The notes: generated by a model not told the origin, from the letters alone. 64,000 bases of DNA from Burkholderiaceae bacterium (GCA_023954135.1 JAMLIN010000022.1:1-64000), one strand, 5' to 3'. Positions 26,010 through 35,261 are shown, numbered from the stretch's first letter. Numbers and translations are program-made.

Positions 26010-27503
26010 ATGCCCCGTCCCAGCCAGCTGGTCGACCACACCGCCTGGAATGCCGCCGGCAAGCTGGCGCAACTCGCGATCAACGTCGTCGCGCTCGCCC
26101 TGATCGCCCGGATCGTCGGGCCCCAGGCCTATGGCGTGGTCGCGCTGTCGTGGGTATTCATCGGGCTGACCGACATCCTCCTGGTCGCCAGCCCCACCGA
26201 GACCCTGGTGCAGCGCGGAAGCGTCCGCGACGGTCATCTGAACGCGAGCTTCGTGCTGCCGCTGTCGCTGGCGCTGCTCGCCTGGGCCGCGCTCGCGGCC
26301 GGTGCGGCGCCGGCCGCGGCCCTGCTCAACGGCGGCGCCGAGCTCGAGGAGATCCTGCCCTGGCGCGGCGCGAGCATCGTCCTCGCGGCGCTGCTCGTCG
26401 TGCCGACGGCGCGGCTGATGCGCGAGGGGGCCTTTCGGGCCCTGGCGGCAGCCGAATCGATCGCCGCGGTGGCGGCGAGCATCGCCGGGGTCGCCCTCGC
26501 GCTTGCCGGCGCGGGCATCTGGAGCCTCGTCGTGATGGAGATCGTTCGCGGCGTCGTGCACGCGGCGCTCGCCTTCGCGGCGGCGCGCTGGCGGCCGGGC
26601 TGGCGATTCGGGCCGGGCGACGTGAGCGATCTCGCCGGCTACAACCTGAACACCTGGGCGAGCTACGGCCTCGCCTATCTCGAGCAGCAGCTGCCGAGGA
26701 TCATCATCGGCCGCATGCTCGACACCGAGGCGGTCGGGCTCTTCGCGCTGGCGCAGCGCCTGTTCACCGAGGCGACCCGGGTGCTGACGCTGCCCGTCTA
26801 CCAGGTGCTGGTCGCCGGCGTCGCGCGGGTCCGAACGAACCGGCGCGCTTTGCGCGGCATCACCGCCGGCGCGCTGCGCGCCACCACGCTGGTCGCCGCG
26901 CCGCTGTTCATCGGCCTGGCCGCGTGCGCCCAGGTGCTGGTTCCGCTGTTCTTCGGCGCCGGCTGGGTCGCGGCGATCCCGGTCGCCGAAGCCCTGCTGC
27001 TGCTCGGCCCTCGCCACGCCGTCGGCGCCTTGCAGGCAGCGGTGCTGCGCGGTGGCGGCCATGCCGACCTGCACCTGCTGCTCGCCGCGTTCGGCGTCTC
27101 GCTGACGCTGCTGCTCGTCGGCATCGCGGCTCCGCTCGGCGTGGGCGTGGTCGGCCTGGCGATGCTCGCCCGCGGCTACCTCGTCTGGCCAATCGTCGCC
27201 CCCATGGTCCGCTCCGCGAGCGGGCTGTCGCTGCGCGCCCAGGCGCTGGCCGGCATGGTGCCGATGCTGGCGGCCCTGGCGATGGGTGCGGTGGTCTGGC
27301 TGCTGCTGCCGCTAGCTGCCCGGGCCTGGTCGCCGGTGGTCGCGCTCGCGGCGGCGGTTGCCCTCGGTGCCGCGATCTACATCGCGATGCTGCGGCTGCT
27401 GTCGCCGGCGCTGTTCGGGCAGCTGGCCGGCATCTTGCGCGCGATCGCGCGCCGCGATCGGGATGCGTTGCGCGACATCTTCGACGGCAGCCGGGCGCCT
27501 TGA
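26010..27503 (+). CDS. Polysaccharide flippase-like membrane protein (Wzx/MATE-related), copy 1
   Basis: A 497-residue membrane protein with about twelve to fourteen helices, of the oligosaccharide flippase / polysaccharide biosynthesis type (MviN/MATE superfamily). Typical is the N-terminal part AWNAAGKLAQLAINVVALAL then RIVGPQAYGVVALSWVFIGL, and the central LEQQLPRIIIGRMLD with FALAQRLFTEATRVLTLPVY. Members move lipid-linked sugar units across the inner membrane. No glycosyltransferase or polymerase gene is adjacent, so its substrate is open. The next gene is a close duplicate. Start ATG at 26010 aligns with the duplicate's start; the ribosome site is poor. Confidence 0.88.
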   Translation: MPRPSQLVDHTAWNAAGKLAQLAINVVALALIARIVGPQAYGVVALSWVFIGLTDILLVASPTETLVQRGSVRDGHLNASFVLPLSLALLAWAALAAGAAPAAALLNGGAELEEILPWRGASIVLAALLVVPTARLMREGAFRALAAAESIAAVAASIAGVALALAGAGIWSLVVMEIVRGVVHAALAFAAARWRPGWRFGPGDVSDLAGYNLNTWASYGLAYLEQQLPRIIIGRMLDTEAVGLFALAQRLFTEATRVLTLPVYQVLVAGVARVRTNRRALRGITAGALRATTLVAAPLFIGLAACAQVLVPLFFGAGWVAAIPVAEALLLLGPRHAVGALQAAVLRGGGHADLHLLLAAFGVSLTLLLVGIAAPLGVGVVGLAMLARGYLVWPIVAPMVRSASGLSLRAQALAGMVPMLAALAMGAVVWLLLPLAARAWSPVVALAAAVALGAAIYIAMLRLLSPALFGQLAGILRAIARRDRDALRDIFDGSRAP

Positions 27504-27656
27504 ACCATCCGCGCCGGCGGGATTTTCCGGGCACGACGATTGCCCCCGGCGCGCAATGACGACGAGATTCGAGAAACCGACCCGACGCCGGGGTCCTGAG
27601 AATGCAATGGCGGTCTGCGGGCGCGTCGGCGGCCATTCCATCGATCGTTTCGATAC

Positions 27657-29141
27657 ATGCCTCGCCTGAGCCAGCTGGTCGACCGTACCGCCTGGAATGC
27701 CGCCGGCAAGCTGGCGCAGTTCGCGATCAACCTCGTCGCCCTCGCTCTGATCGCCCGCATCGTCGGCCCCGACGCTTACGGTGTGATCGCGCTGTCGTGG
27801 GTATTCATCGGCCTGACCGACATCTTTCTGACCGCGAGTCCCAGCGAAACCCTGGTGCAGCGCAAGACCGTCCGCACCGGCCACCTCAACGCGAGCTTCG
27901 TGCTGCCGCTGGTGCTGGGGCTGCTCGCCTGGGCCGCGCTCGCGGCCGGTGCGGCGCCGGCGGCGGCTCTGCTCAACGGCGGCCCCGATCTCGAGGCTGT
28001 CCTGCCATGGCGCGGCGCGAGCATCGTCCTCGCGGCGCTGCTCGTCGTGCCGACAGCCCTGCTGATGCGGGCGGGCGGCTATCGCGCCCTGGCCGGCGCC
28101 GAGTCGATCGCCGCGGTGGCGGCGAGCGTCACCGGGATTGCCCTCGCGCTTGCCGGCGCGGGTATCTGGAGCCTCGTCGCGATGGAGATCGTTCGCGGTA
28201 TCGTGCACGCGGCGCTCGCCTTTACGGCGGCGCGCTGGCGGCCGGGCTGGCGCTTCGGGACGGGCGATGTGCGCGATCTGGCTGGCTACAACATCAATAC
28301 CTGGGGCAGCTACGGTCTGGGCTATCTCGAGCAGCAACTGCCCCGGATCATCATCGGCCGCATGCTCGGCACCGAGGGGGTCGGGCTCTTCGCGCTGGCG
28401 CAGCGCCTGTTCACCGAGGCGACCCGGGTGCTGACGCTGCCCGTCTACCAGGTGCTGATCGCAGGCATCTCGCGGGTCCGCGAGGATCGGGCCGCGTTGC
28501 GGAGCATCACCGCCGGTGCGCTGCGCGCCACCACGCTCGTGGCGGCGCCATTGTTCATCGGCCTGGCCGCCTGTGCCCAGGTGCTGATCCCGCTGTTTTT
28601 CGGCGACGGCTGGATCGCGGCGGTTCCGGTGGCCGAAGCGTTGCTGCTGCTCGGCCTGCGTCATGCGACGGGCAATCTGCAGGCAGCGGTGCTGCGCGGC
28701 GGCGGATATGCTCACTGGCAGCTGCTGCTCGCCGCGATCGGCATCGCGCTGACCCTGGTGCTCGTCGGCCTTGCGGCACCGTTCGGCGTGGCCCTGGTGG
28801 GGTTGGCGATGCTCGCGCGCGGCTATCTCGTCTGGCCGGTCGCCGCGCCGATGATCCGGGCGATGAGCGGACTGTCGCTGCGCACCCAGGCCTTTGCAGG
28901 CGTGGTGCCGACGCTCGCGGCCCTGGTGATGGGCGTCGCGGTCTGGCTGTTCCTGCCGTTCGCCGCCGAGGCCTGGCCGCAGCCGGTCGCGCTCGCGGCC
29001 GGGGTCGTGGTCGGTGTGGCGATCTACATCACGATGCTGCGGCTGCTGTCGCCGGCGTTGTTCCGGCAACTGGTGGGCATCGGGTCCGCCATCGCGCGAC
29101 GCGATCGCGATGCGCTGCGACTCGCCTTCGACGGAGCGTAG
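27657..29141 (+). CDS. Polysaccharide flippase-like membrane protein (Wzx/MATE-related), copy 2
   Basis: A 494-residue membrane protein almost colinear with the product of the gene before it; long stretches are identical in protein and nearly so in DNA, for example the central part with LFALAQRLFTEATRVLTLPV. Differences gather in loops and in the C-terminal quarter. A tandem gene duplication with later divergence is the simplest history. The predicted role is export of lipid-linked glycans across the inner membrane. Start ATG matches that of copy 1. It is 21 bases from the convergent histidine kinase gene. Confidence 0.88.
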   Translation: MPRLSQLVDRTAWNAAGKLAQFAINLVALALIARIVGPDAYGVIALSWVFIGLTDIFLTASPSETLVQRKTVRTGHLNASFVLPLVLGLLAWAALAAGAAPAAALLNGGPDLEAVLPWRGASIVLAALLVVPTALLMRAGGYRALAGAESIAAVAASVTGIALALAGAGIWSLVAMEIVRGIVHAALAFTAARWRPGWRFGTGDVRDLAGYNINTWGSYGLGYLEQQLPRIIIGRMLGTEGVGLFALAQRLFTEATRVLTLPVYQVLIAGISRVREDRAALRSITAGALRATTLVAAPLFIGLAACAQVLIPLFFGDGWIAAVPVAEALLLLGLRHATGNLQAAVLRGGGYAHWQLLLAAIGIALTLVLVGLAAPFGVALVGLAMLARGYLVWPVAAPMIRAMSGLSLRTQAFAGVVPTLAALVMGVAVWLFLPFAAEAWPQPVALAAGVVVGVAIYITMLRLLSPALFRQLVGIGSAIARRDRDALRLAFDGA

Positions 29142-29162
29142 ACGGGGCGCGCATCGCCGAAC

Positions 29163-30596
29163 TCATGCGGCTCCCGCGTCGTAGGGCGCGAGCGGCAGCT
29201 CGATTCGCATCGACAGGCCGCCACCCTCGCGATTGCGCGCCGTGATCCGCCCGCCATGGGCCTCGATCGCGCGCCGGGCGATCGCGAGCCCGAGCCCGAA
29301 GCCGTTGCCGTCGTCACCCATCGGACCGCGGGTGAAGGGTTCGAAGATGCGCTCGTGCTCGCTGGCCGGCAGGCCCGGGCCCCGATCGTCGATGGTGATC
29401 TCGATGACATCGTTGCGGCGCCGCGAGGCGATCTCCACCGCGCTGCCTTCGGCAGTATGGCGCAGCGCATTGCGCACCACGTTGTCGAAGGCACGATGCA
29501 GCAGCTCGGCGTGCCCGGGGATGGTGACGCCCGGTGCCGCATTGGCGAGGATCACCGAGCGGCCCATGGGCTGCGCCTCGAAGCGGGCGTCGTCGGCCAC
29601 GTCGGCGAGCAGCTCGTCGATCTCGACCGGGGCGCGCGCACCGGCTTCACGGCCCGACTCCGCCCGGGCGAGCGCGAGCACCTCGCCGACCAGCTCGTCG
29701 AGCCGCCGGGTCTCGCGCTCGATGCGCTCGAGCATCGCGCCGGCGCGCGCCGGATCCTGCTGCGCCAGCCCCACCGCGGCCTGTAGCCGGGCGAGCGGCG
29801 AGCGCAGCTCGTGCGAGACATCGTGGAGCAGCCGTTGCCGGGCGCCGATCAGCGCCTGCAGCTGCGCGGTCATCGCGTCGAAATCGTGCCCGAGCTCGGC
29901 GAGCTCGTCGCGCCGCGCGCCGAGCCGGGCGCCGATCCTCGTCTCGAGGTCGCCGCCGGCGACCCGGCGCACCGCGCTGCGCATCAGGCGGATCGGTCGC
30001 GCCATGTACCAGGCCAGCCCGGCGGCAAAGGCGAGGCTGGCCGCGAGGCCGGCTCCGATCAGCAGCCAGGGCGACCAGGCGCCCGGCCCGGGCCCCGGTC
30101 CTGGTCCGCGACCCCGGCCGAAGGAGCGATCGGTGGTCGCGAACAGAAGATATTCGCTGCCGTCGGCAAGCGTCAGGCGGACCGCGGTGCTGCCGCCCGC
30201 ATCGCCGTCGCCCGCCGCACCGGTTTCCCCGATCGCATCGCCATCATCGACCGCCTCGGCTCGTGCCTGAGCGAGCGCCTGCGCGGGAACGTTGCGCCCG
30301 AGCAGCTCGCGGTCCCGGGCATCGACCACCAGCACCGGTCGGCGTGCCGTGCGCGAGCCGCGCTCGGCCAGCACCCGCGAGGTGATCTCCGGCCCGGCAT
30401 GGCGCAGCAGGGCGGCGGTCTCCGCGATGCGCGCGCGGACGAACGGGCCGGTAGCGAGCGGCGATGCCTCGTACTCGGCCATGCGCTCGTCGAAGCGCGC
30501 CTGCTGCTCGAGCGCCACACCGATGCCGACGCCGATCGCCGCTGCGAGCAGCGCCAGCCAGAACCCCGCGAGAATCTTCCAGAAGAGCCGGCCCAT
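29163..30596 (-). CDS. Sensor histidine kinase
   Basis: A 477-residue inner-membrane kinase. Membrane helices are at residues 8-28 and about 176-197, enclosing a periplasmic sensor domain of about 145 residues that ends in a GP-repeat linker (GRGRGPGPGPGPG). A HAMP domain follows (ARPIRLMRSAVRRVAGGDLE). The H-box is LLHDVSHELRSPLARLQ with the phospho-acceptor His262, and the ATP-binding part has FDNVVRNALRHT, DDRGPGLP and GNGFGLGLAIARR. It autophosphorylates and passes phosphate to the regulator encoded just before it. ATG at 30596 overlaps that gene's stop by one base; a TTG one codon earlier is less likely. The plan resembles CpxA-type envelope sensors. Confidence 0.93.
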   Translation of the reverse strand: MGRLFWKILAGFWLALLAAAIGVGIGVALEQQARFDERMAEYEASPLATGPFVRARIAETAALLRHAGPEITSRVLAERGSRTARRPVLVVDARDRELLGRNVPAQALAQARAEAVDDGDAIGETGAAGDGDAGGSTAVRLTLADGSEYLLFATTDRSFGRGRGPGPGPGPGAWSPWLLIGAGLAASLAFAAGLAWYMARPIRLMRSAVRRVAGGDLETRIGARLGARRDELAELGHDFDAMTAQLQALIGARQRLLHDVSHELRSPLARLQAAVGLAQQDPARAGAMLERIERETRRLDELVGEVLALARAESGREAGARAPVEIDELLADVADDARFEAQPMGRSVILANAAPGVTIPGHAELLHRAFDNVVRNALRHTAEGSAVEIASRRRNDVIEITIDDRGPGLPASEHERIFEPFTRGPMGDDGNGFGLGLAIARRAIEAHGGRITARNREGGGLSMRIELPLAPYDAGAA

Positions 30597-31270
30597 CAAT
30601 CGACCACGAGCTGGTAGCCGCGGCCGCGCACCGTCTGGATCCAGGAGCTGCCGTCGCTGCGGCTGCCGAGCTTCTGGCGGATGCCGCTCACATGCATGTC
30701 GATGCTGCGGTCGAAGCGGCCCGGTTCGCGGCCCAGGGCCTCACGCGAGAGCAGCTGCTTGCTGACCACCGCGCCAGTGTGACGCGCGAGCACGGTGAGA
30801 ACCTCGAACTCGGCGCCGGTCAGGTCGATCGGGGCGTCGTTCCACGTCGCGCGGCGCTGCGAGGTGTGCAGGCTCAGTGCGCCGGCCGTGATGACATCGC
30901 GCCCGGTCGTGTCGCTGCGCCGCAGGATCGCCCGGATACGGGCGGCGAGCTCGCGCGGCGTGCAGGGTTTCGGCACGTAGTCGTCAGCTCCGAGCTCGAG
31001 CCCGACGATACGGTCGACGTCGTCGCCGCGGGCGGTCAGCATCAGCACCGGAATCTGGCTTGCCGCCCGGATGCGGCGCAGCGCCTCGATGCCGTCGGTG
31101 CCCGGCATCATGACGTCGAGCACCACCATGTCGATGCCGGGGACGAGGGCGAGCTCGGCCCCGCGGTCGCCGTCGGCGGCGGTCGCCGTCTCGAAGCCGT
31201 CGCGGGCGAGATACTCGGCGAGCATCTCGCGCAGTTCATCGTCGTCGTCGACGAGCAGGATCTTCGGCAT
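30596..31270 (-). CDS. OmpR-family response regulator
   Basis: A 224-residue two-domain regulator. The receiver domain has the acidic cluster VDDDDE and the phospho-accepting Asp52 in VVLDVMMPG, with Lys near PKPCTPRELAARI. The C-terminal winged-helix DNA-binding domain runs from about residue 125 and ends IQTVRGRGYQLVVD, as is standard for OmpR/PhoB proteins. It is phosphorylated by the kinase encoded in the overlapping gene. The gene is divergent from the TAXI operon promoter region, about 118 bases away, so a role in controlling that transport operon is possible but unproven. Confidence 0.94.
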   Translation of the reverse strand: MPKILLVDDDDELREMLAEYLARDGFETATAADGDRGAELALVPGIDMVVLDVMMPGTDGIEALRRIRAASQIPVLMLTARGDDVDRIVGLELGADDYVPKPCTPRELAARIRAILRRSDTTGRDVITAGALSLHTSQRRATWNDAPIDLTGAEFEVLTVLARHTGAVVSKQLLSREALGREPGRFDRSIDMHVSGIRQKLGSRSDGSSWIQTVRGRGYQLVVD

Positions 31271-31387
31271 GTCCCGATTATCGCCGAGCCATGCGATGCC
31301 GGTCGCGGGACCGATGCTGAGCTACCATGACGCGGCACGGCGAAACCGTGCCCTTTCCCGGTCGACGGCAAGCCCCGGTGCGATTCC

Positions 31388-31416
31388 TTGACACCCTTGC
31401 GGGCCTTCCGGATACT
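31388..31416 (+). promoter_or_regulatory. Sigma-70-type promoter of the TAXI operon
   Basis: A perfect -35 box TTGACA (31388-31393), a 17-base spacer and a -10 box GATACT (31411-31416). It lies 60 bases before the first TAXI gene start. The predicted RNA start, near 31423, is just before the inverted repeat at 31433. Confidence 0.65.
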
Positions 31417-31432
31417 GCTTTAAAAGAGAATA

Positions 31433-31455
31433 TTCGTTCTGCTTGGCAGAACGAA
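31433..31455 (+). promoter_or_regulatory. Perfect inverted repeat in the 5' leader of the TAXI operon
   Basis: Ten-base perfect arms, TTCGTTCTGC (31433-31442) and GCAGAACGAA (31446-31455), separated by TTG. It lies roughly 10-32 bases after the predicted RNA start and 21 bases before the ATG. It could be an operator for a dimeric repressor or an mRNA hairpin that influences stability or translation; sequence alone does not decide. Confidence 0.65.
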
Positions 31456-31476
31456 CCCCTGCAACAGGAGACATCC

Positions 31477-32634
31477 ATGAAGATTCGCCTTGCGGCGATC
31501 TGCGCCGCGCTCGCCGCTGCATCGCTCGTCGCCCGGCCGGCACTGGCCGCCGATCCCAAGCTTCCCGAGACCATGGCCTGGAGCGCCTACGATGTCGGCT
31601 CGGGCGGCTACAACCAGGCGGTGGCGATCGGCGCCGCGTTCAAGAACAAGTACGGCGTCAACCTGCGGGTGATGCCGGGCAAGAACGACGTCTCGCGGCT
31701 GTTGCCGCTCAAGACCGGCAGGCTCGACATCGTCATGAACGGCGTCGGCTCCTACATGGCGCAGGAAGGCCTGTACGAGTTCGGGGCGAAGGAGTGGGGG
31801 CCGCTGCAGTTGCGCGTCCTGCTCACCGGCGTTTCGCCGCAGGGGCTTGCCATGATCGCGGCGGCCGATACCGGGGTGAAGACGGTGGCCGACCTCAAGG
31901 GCAAGCGGGTGGCCTGGGTGATCGGCTCGCCGGCGCTCAACCAGAACGTCACCGCGATCCTCGCCTTCGCGGGCCTGACCTGGAACGATGTCCAGAAGGT
32001 CGAGTTCGGTGGCTACGGCGCTTCGCTCGACGCGATCGTCAACAACCAGGTCGACGCCGGCTTCGCGGGCTCGGTCGCCGGCAAGACCTACGCGCTCGAG
32101 CAGTCGCCGCGCGGCCTCGTCTATCCGACATTGCCGGCATCGGACGCCGAGGGCTGGGCGCGGGTGCGGGCGATCGCGCCCTTCTTCAGCCCGGTCCAGG
32201 GGACCGTCGGGGCCGGGATGTCGAAGGACAAGCCGGTGGAGACGTCGACCTATCCATACCCGATCGTGCATACCATGGCCGATCGCAAGGCCGATGATGT
32301 CCACGCTGTGGTGCAGGCGATGGACGAGGCCTACTCGATGTACAAGGACGCTGCGCCGGGTGCCGACGGCCTGGCGCTCGATCGCCAGAACTTCGAATGG
32401 GTGATCCCGTATCACGAGGGAGCGGTCCGCTATTTCAAGGAGAAGGGCGTGTGGACCGATGCCCACCAGAAGCACAACGACGCGCTGATCAAGCGCCAGG
32501 AGGTGCTGGCGGCGGCCTGGAAGTCGGTGGTGTCGCAGAACCTGGACGAGAAGGCGCACATGGTGGCCTGGCAGAAGGCGCGCGCCAGCGCGCTGCGCGC
32601 GGCCGGCATGATCGTGGTGCTCGAGGACTGGTGA
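31477..32634 (+). CDS. TAXI-family TRAP transporter solute-binding protein, copy 1
   Basis: A 385-residue periplasmic binding protein of the TRAP-associated extracytoplasmic immunogenic (TAXI) family. A Sec signal peptide covers about residues 1-25 (cleavage after PALA or PALAA). The mature protein starts DPKLPETMAWSAYDVGSGGY; other typical stretches are PGKNDVSRLLPLKTGRLDIV, DLKGKRVAWVIGSPALNQNV and VDAGFAGSVAGKTYALE. TAXI proteins capture small anionic or amino-acid-like solutes for a sodium- or proton-driven permease. ATG at 31477 follows CAGGAG. It is the first of three near-equal copies that precede one fused permease. Compared with copies 2 and 3, this one differs most in the FAGSVAG and FFSPVQGT regions. 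Confidence 0.92.
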   Translation: MKIRLAAICAALAAASLVARPALAADPKLPETMAWSAYDVGSGGYNQAVAIGAAFKNKYGVNLRVMPGKNDVSRLLPLKTGRLDIVMNGVGSYMAQEGLYEFGAKEWGPLQLRVLLTGVSPQGLAMIAAADTGVKTVADLKGKRVAWVIGSPALNQNVTAILAFAGLTWNDVQKVEFGGYGASLDAIVNNQVDAGFAGSVAGKTYALEQSPRGLVYPTLPASDAEGWARVRAIAPFFSPVQGTVGAGMSKDKPVETSTYPYPIVHTMADRKADDVHAVVQAMDEAYSMYKDAAPGADGLALDRQNFEWVIPYHEGAVRYFKEKGVWTDAHQKHNDALIKRQEVLAAAWKSVVSQNLDEKAHMVAWQKARASALRAAGMIVVLEDW

Positions 32635-32688
32635 TACGGCGCCCATCGACCTGCTGCAGCCGGGTCATGGGCCACATCGTCGACCGGG

Positions 32689-32721
32689 TGCTGCGCGGCG
32701 CAGCATGAGCGCCGCGCAGCA
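32689..32721. promoter_or_regulatory. Strong hairpin between TAXI copies 1 and 2
   Basis: A 13-base perfect stem, TGCTGCGCGGCGC (32689-32701) and GCGCCGCGCAGCA (32709-32721), with a 7-base loop. No T-run follows, so full intrinsic termination is doubtful. An RNA-processing or 3'-end protecting structure is more likely, allowing different amounts of each binding protein. Confidence 0.65.
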
Positions 32722-32753
32722 TCGGGCATTGACCGTAAGGAGGTATACCCCAG

Positions 32754-33911
32754 ATGAAAATCCGCATTGCCGCGATCGGCGCGGCGCTCGTCGCTGCATC
32801 GTTCGTCGCCCAGCCGGCGCTGGCCGCCGACCCGAAGCTGCCGCAGACCCTGGCCTGGAGCGCGTACGACGTCGGCTCGGGCGGCTACAACCAGGCGGTG
32901 GCGATCGGCGCCGCGTTCAAGAACAAGTACGGCGTCAACCTGCGAGTGATCCCGGGCAAGAACGATGTCTCGCGGCTGCTGCCGCTCACGACCGGCAAGC
33001 TCGACTTCGTGGCCAACGGTGCGGGCTCGTACATGGCGCAGGAAGGCCTGTACGAGTTCGGGGCGAAGGAATGGGGGCCCCTGCCGCTGCGCATCCTCAT
33101 GACCAACATCGCCCGCCAGGCGGCTGCCATGATCGTCGCCGGCGATGCCGGGATCAGGACGCCGGCCGATCTCAAGGGCAAGCGCATTTCATGGGTCATC
33201 GGCGGCCCGGCGCTGAACCAGAACGTCGCGGCGGTGCTGGCTTTCGCGGGCCTGACCTGGGACGATGTCCAGAAGGTCGAGTTCGGCGGCTATGCGGCTT
33301 CGCTCGATGCGATCGTCAACAACCAGTCCGACGCCGGCTACTCGGTATCGGTCGCGGGCAAGGCCTATGCGCTCGAGAAATCCCCGCGCGGCATCGCCTA
33401 CCTGCACATGCCCGCATCCGACACCGAGGGCTGGAAGCGGATGCAGGCGATCGCCCCGTTCATGATCCCGATGACGGCAACCGACGGGGCCGGCCTCTCG
33501 CAGGAGAATCCGGTCGAGACGAACTCCTATCCGTACCCGATCCTGCACACCCTGGCCGACCGTAATGCCGACGAGGTCCACGCGATCATGCAGGCGATGG
33601 TCGATGCCTATCCGCTCTACAAGGACAACGCGCCGGGCAACTACGGCTGGGCGCTCGAGCGTCAGAACCTGGAGTGGGTGATCCCCTATCATGAAGGGGC
33701 GATCCGCTACTACAAGGAGAAGGGCGTCTGGACCGAGGCGCATCAGAAGCACAATGATGCGCTGATCAGGCGTCAGGACGTGCTGGCCGAGGCCTGGAAG
33801 AAGGTGAAGGCGCAGAATCTCGACGGCGATGCGCACATGGCGGCCTGGCAGAAGGCGCGTGCCGATGCCCTGCGAGGTGCTGGCATGAGCGTCGTGCTCG
33901 AGGACTGGTGA
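32754..33911 (+). CDS. TAXI-family TRAP transporter solute-binding protein, copy 2
   Basis: A 385-residue periplasmic binding protein, the same length as copies 1 and 3 and closely similar over its whole length. A signal peptide covers the first 25 or so residues. It has the strongest ribosome site of the three, AAGGAGGT at 32737-32744, 9 bases before ATG. The central region has diverged: copy 2 reads RQAAAMIVAGDAGIRTPADL where the others read LAMI..ADTGVKTVADL, and has SYPYPILHTLADRNADEV. These changes are in parts that line the ligand cleft in the family, so it may prefer a different ligand. A 13-base-stem hairpin precedes its ribosome site. Confidence 0.92.
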   Translation: MKIRIAAIGAALVAASFVAQPALAADPKLPQTLAWSAYDVGSGGYNQAVAIGAAFKNKYGVNLRVIPGKNDVSRLLPLTTGKLDFVANGAGSYMAQEGLYEFGAKEWGPLPLRILMTNIARQAAAMIVAGDAGIRTPADLKGKRISWVIGGPALNQNVAAVLAFAGLTWDDVQKVEFGGYAASLDAIVNNQSDAGYSVSVAGKAYALEKSPRGIAYLHMPASDTEGWKRMQAIAPFMIPMTATDGAGLSQENPVETNSYPYPILHTLADRNADEVHAIMQAMVDAYPLYKDNAPGNYGWALERQNLEWVIPYHEGAIRYYKEKGVWTEAHQKHNDALIRRQDVLAEAWKKVKAQNLDGDAHMAAWQKARADALRGAGMSVVLEDW

Positions 33912-34060
33912 GCTGCCGGCCGCGCGGCTGTCCTGGTCGTTCCGTCATCACTCGGAGCGATCATGAAGGCATGCCGCGCTATGGGAATGCCCTACTGCAA
34001 CAGGGGGCGAGGCGGGTGCTAACATCGCCCACCGATATATCGCCTCGGATGTGAACGAGC

Positions 34061-34081
34061 GCCGGGCCGAGATGGCCCGGC
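34061..34081. promoter_or_regulatory. Hairpin in the leader of TAXI copy 3
   Basis: An 8-base perfect stem, GCCGGGCC (34061-34068) and GGCCCGGC (34074-34081), loop GAGAT. It ends about ten bases before the AAAAGGAG ribosome site of the third TAXI gene. It could stabilise the mRNA 5' end or limit upstream read-through. Confidence 0.5.
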
Positions 34082-34103
34082 CGGACCAAAAGGAGACATC
34101 TGC

Positions 34104-35261
34104 ATGAAGAAACGATTCGCCGCGATCGGCGCGACGCTGGCCGCTGTGACACTGGTCGCCCAGCCGGCGCTCGCCGCCGACCCGAAGCTGCCCGATACCC
34201 TGGCCTGGAGCGCCTACGACGTCGGTTCGGGCGGCTACAACCAGGCGGTGGCGATCGGCGCCGCGCTCAAGAACAAGTACGGCACCAACCTGCGGATCAT
34301 CCCGGGCAAGAACGACGTCTCGCGGCTGCTGCCGCTCAAGACCCACAGGCTCGACTTCGTGGCCAACGGCGTCGGCTCCTACATGGCGCAGGAAGGCATG
34401 TACGAGTTCGGTGGCAAGGAATGGGGTCCGACGCCGGTCCGCCTGCTGATGACCAACATCTCCGACCAGACGCTCGCCATGATCGTGGCGGCCGACACCG
34501 GGGTGAAGACGGTGGCCGACATCAAGGGCAAGCGGGTAGCCTGGGTGATCGGCGCGCCGGCGCTGAACCAGAACCTCACCGCGATCCTCGCCTTCGCGGG
34601 CCTGACCTGGAACGACGTCCAGAAGGTCGAGTTCGGCGGCTACGGCGCTTCGCTCGACGCGATCGTGGCCAATCAGGTCGACGCCGGCTTCTCGGTCTCG
34701 GTCTCCGGCAAGGCCTACGCGCTGGAGAAATCCCCCAGGGGCCTCGTCTATCCCACGATGCCGGCATCGGACGCCGAGGGCTGGAAGCGGGTACAGGCGG
34801 TCGCGCCGTACATGGTGCCGGTCAAGGCGGCGCAGGGTGCGGGGCTCTCGAAGGACAAGCCCGTGGAGAGCGCGGCCTACCCCTATCCGATCCTGCATAC
34901 CCTCGATGATCGCAAGGCCGACGATGTTCACGCCATGATGCAGGCGATGGTCGAGACCTTCCCGATGTACAAGGACGCCGCACCGGGCAACGTCGGCTGG
35001 GCGCTCGAGAACCAGAACCTCTCATGGGTGGCGCCGTATCACGAGGGAGCGATCCGGTTCTACAAGGAAAAGGGCCTGTGGACCGATGCCCACCAGAAGC
35101 ACAACGACGCGCTGATCAAGCGCCAGGAAGTGCTGGCGGCGGCGTGGAAGTCGGTGGTGTCGCAGAACCTGGACGAGAAGGCGCACATGGTGGCCTGGCA
35201 GAAGGCGCGTGCCAGCGCGCTGCGCGCAGCCGGCATGGTCGTGGTTCTCGAGGATTGGTGA
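34104..35261 (+). CDS. TAXI-family TRAP transporter solute-binding protein, copy 3
   Basis: A 385-residue periplasmic binding protein with a signal peptide ending near PALAA and a mature start DPKLPDTLAWSAYDVGSGGY. It is nearest to copy 1 at the C-terminus, where the last 45 or so residues are almost identical, and mixed in the centre. The ATG follows AAAAGGAGA. Copy-specific segments include FGGKEWGPTPVRLLMTNISD and SVSGKAYALEKSPRGLVYP. It is the copy nearest the fused permease gene, but a strong terminator-like hairpin lies between them at 35295. Confidence 0.92.
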   Translation: MKKRFAAIGATLAAVTLVAQPALAADPKLPDTLAWSAYDVGSGGYNQAVAIGAALKNKYGTNLRIIPGKNDVSRLLPLKTHRLDFVANGVGSYMAQEGMYEFGGKEWGPTPVRLLMTNISDQTLAMIVAADTGVKTVADIKGKRVAWVIGAPALNQNLTAILAFAGLTWNDVQKVEFGGYGASLDAIVANQVDAGFSVSVSGKAYALEKSPRGLVYPTMPASDAEGWKRVQAVAPYMVPVKAAQGAGLSKDKPVESAAYPYPILHTLDDRKADDVHAMMQAMVETFPMYKDAAPGNVGWALENQNLSWVAPYHEGAIRFYKEKGLWTDAHQKHNDALIKRQEVLAAAWKSVVSQNLDEKAHMVAWQKARASALRAAGMVVVLEDW

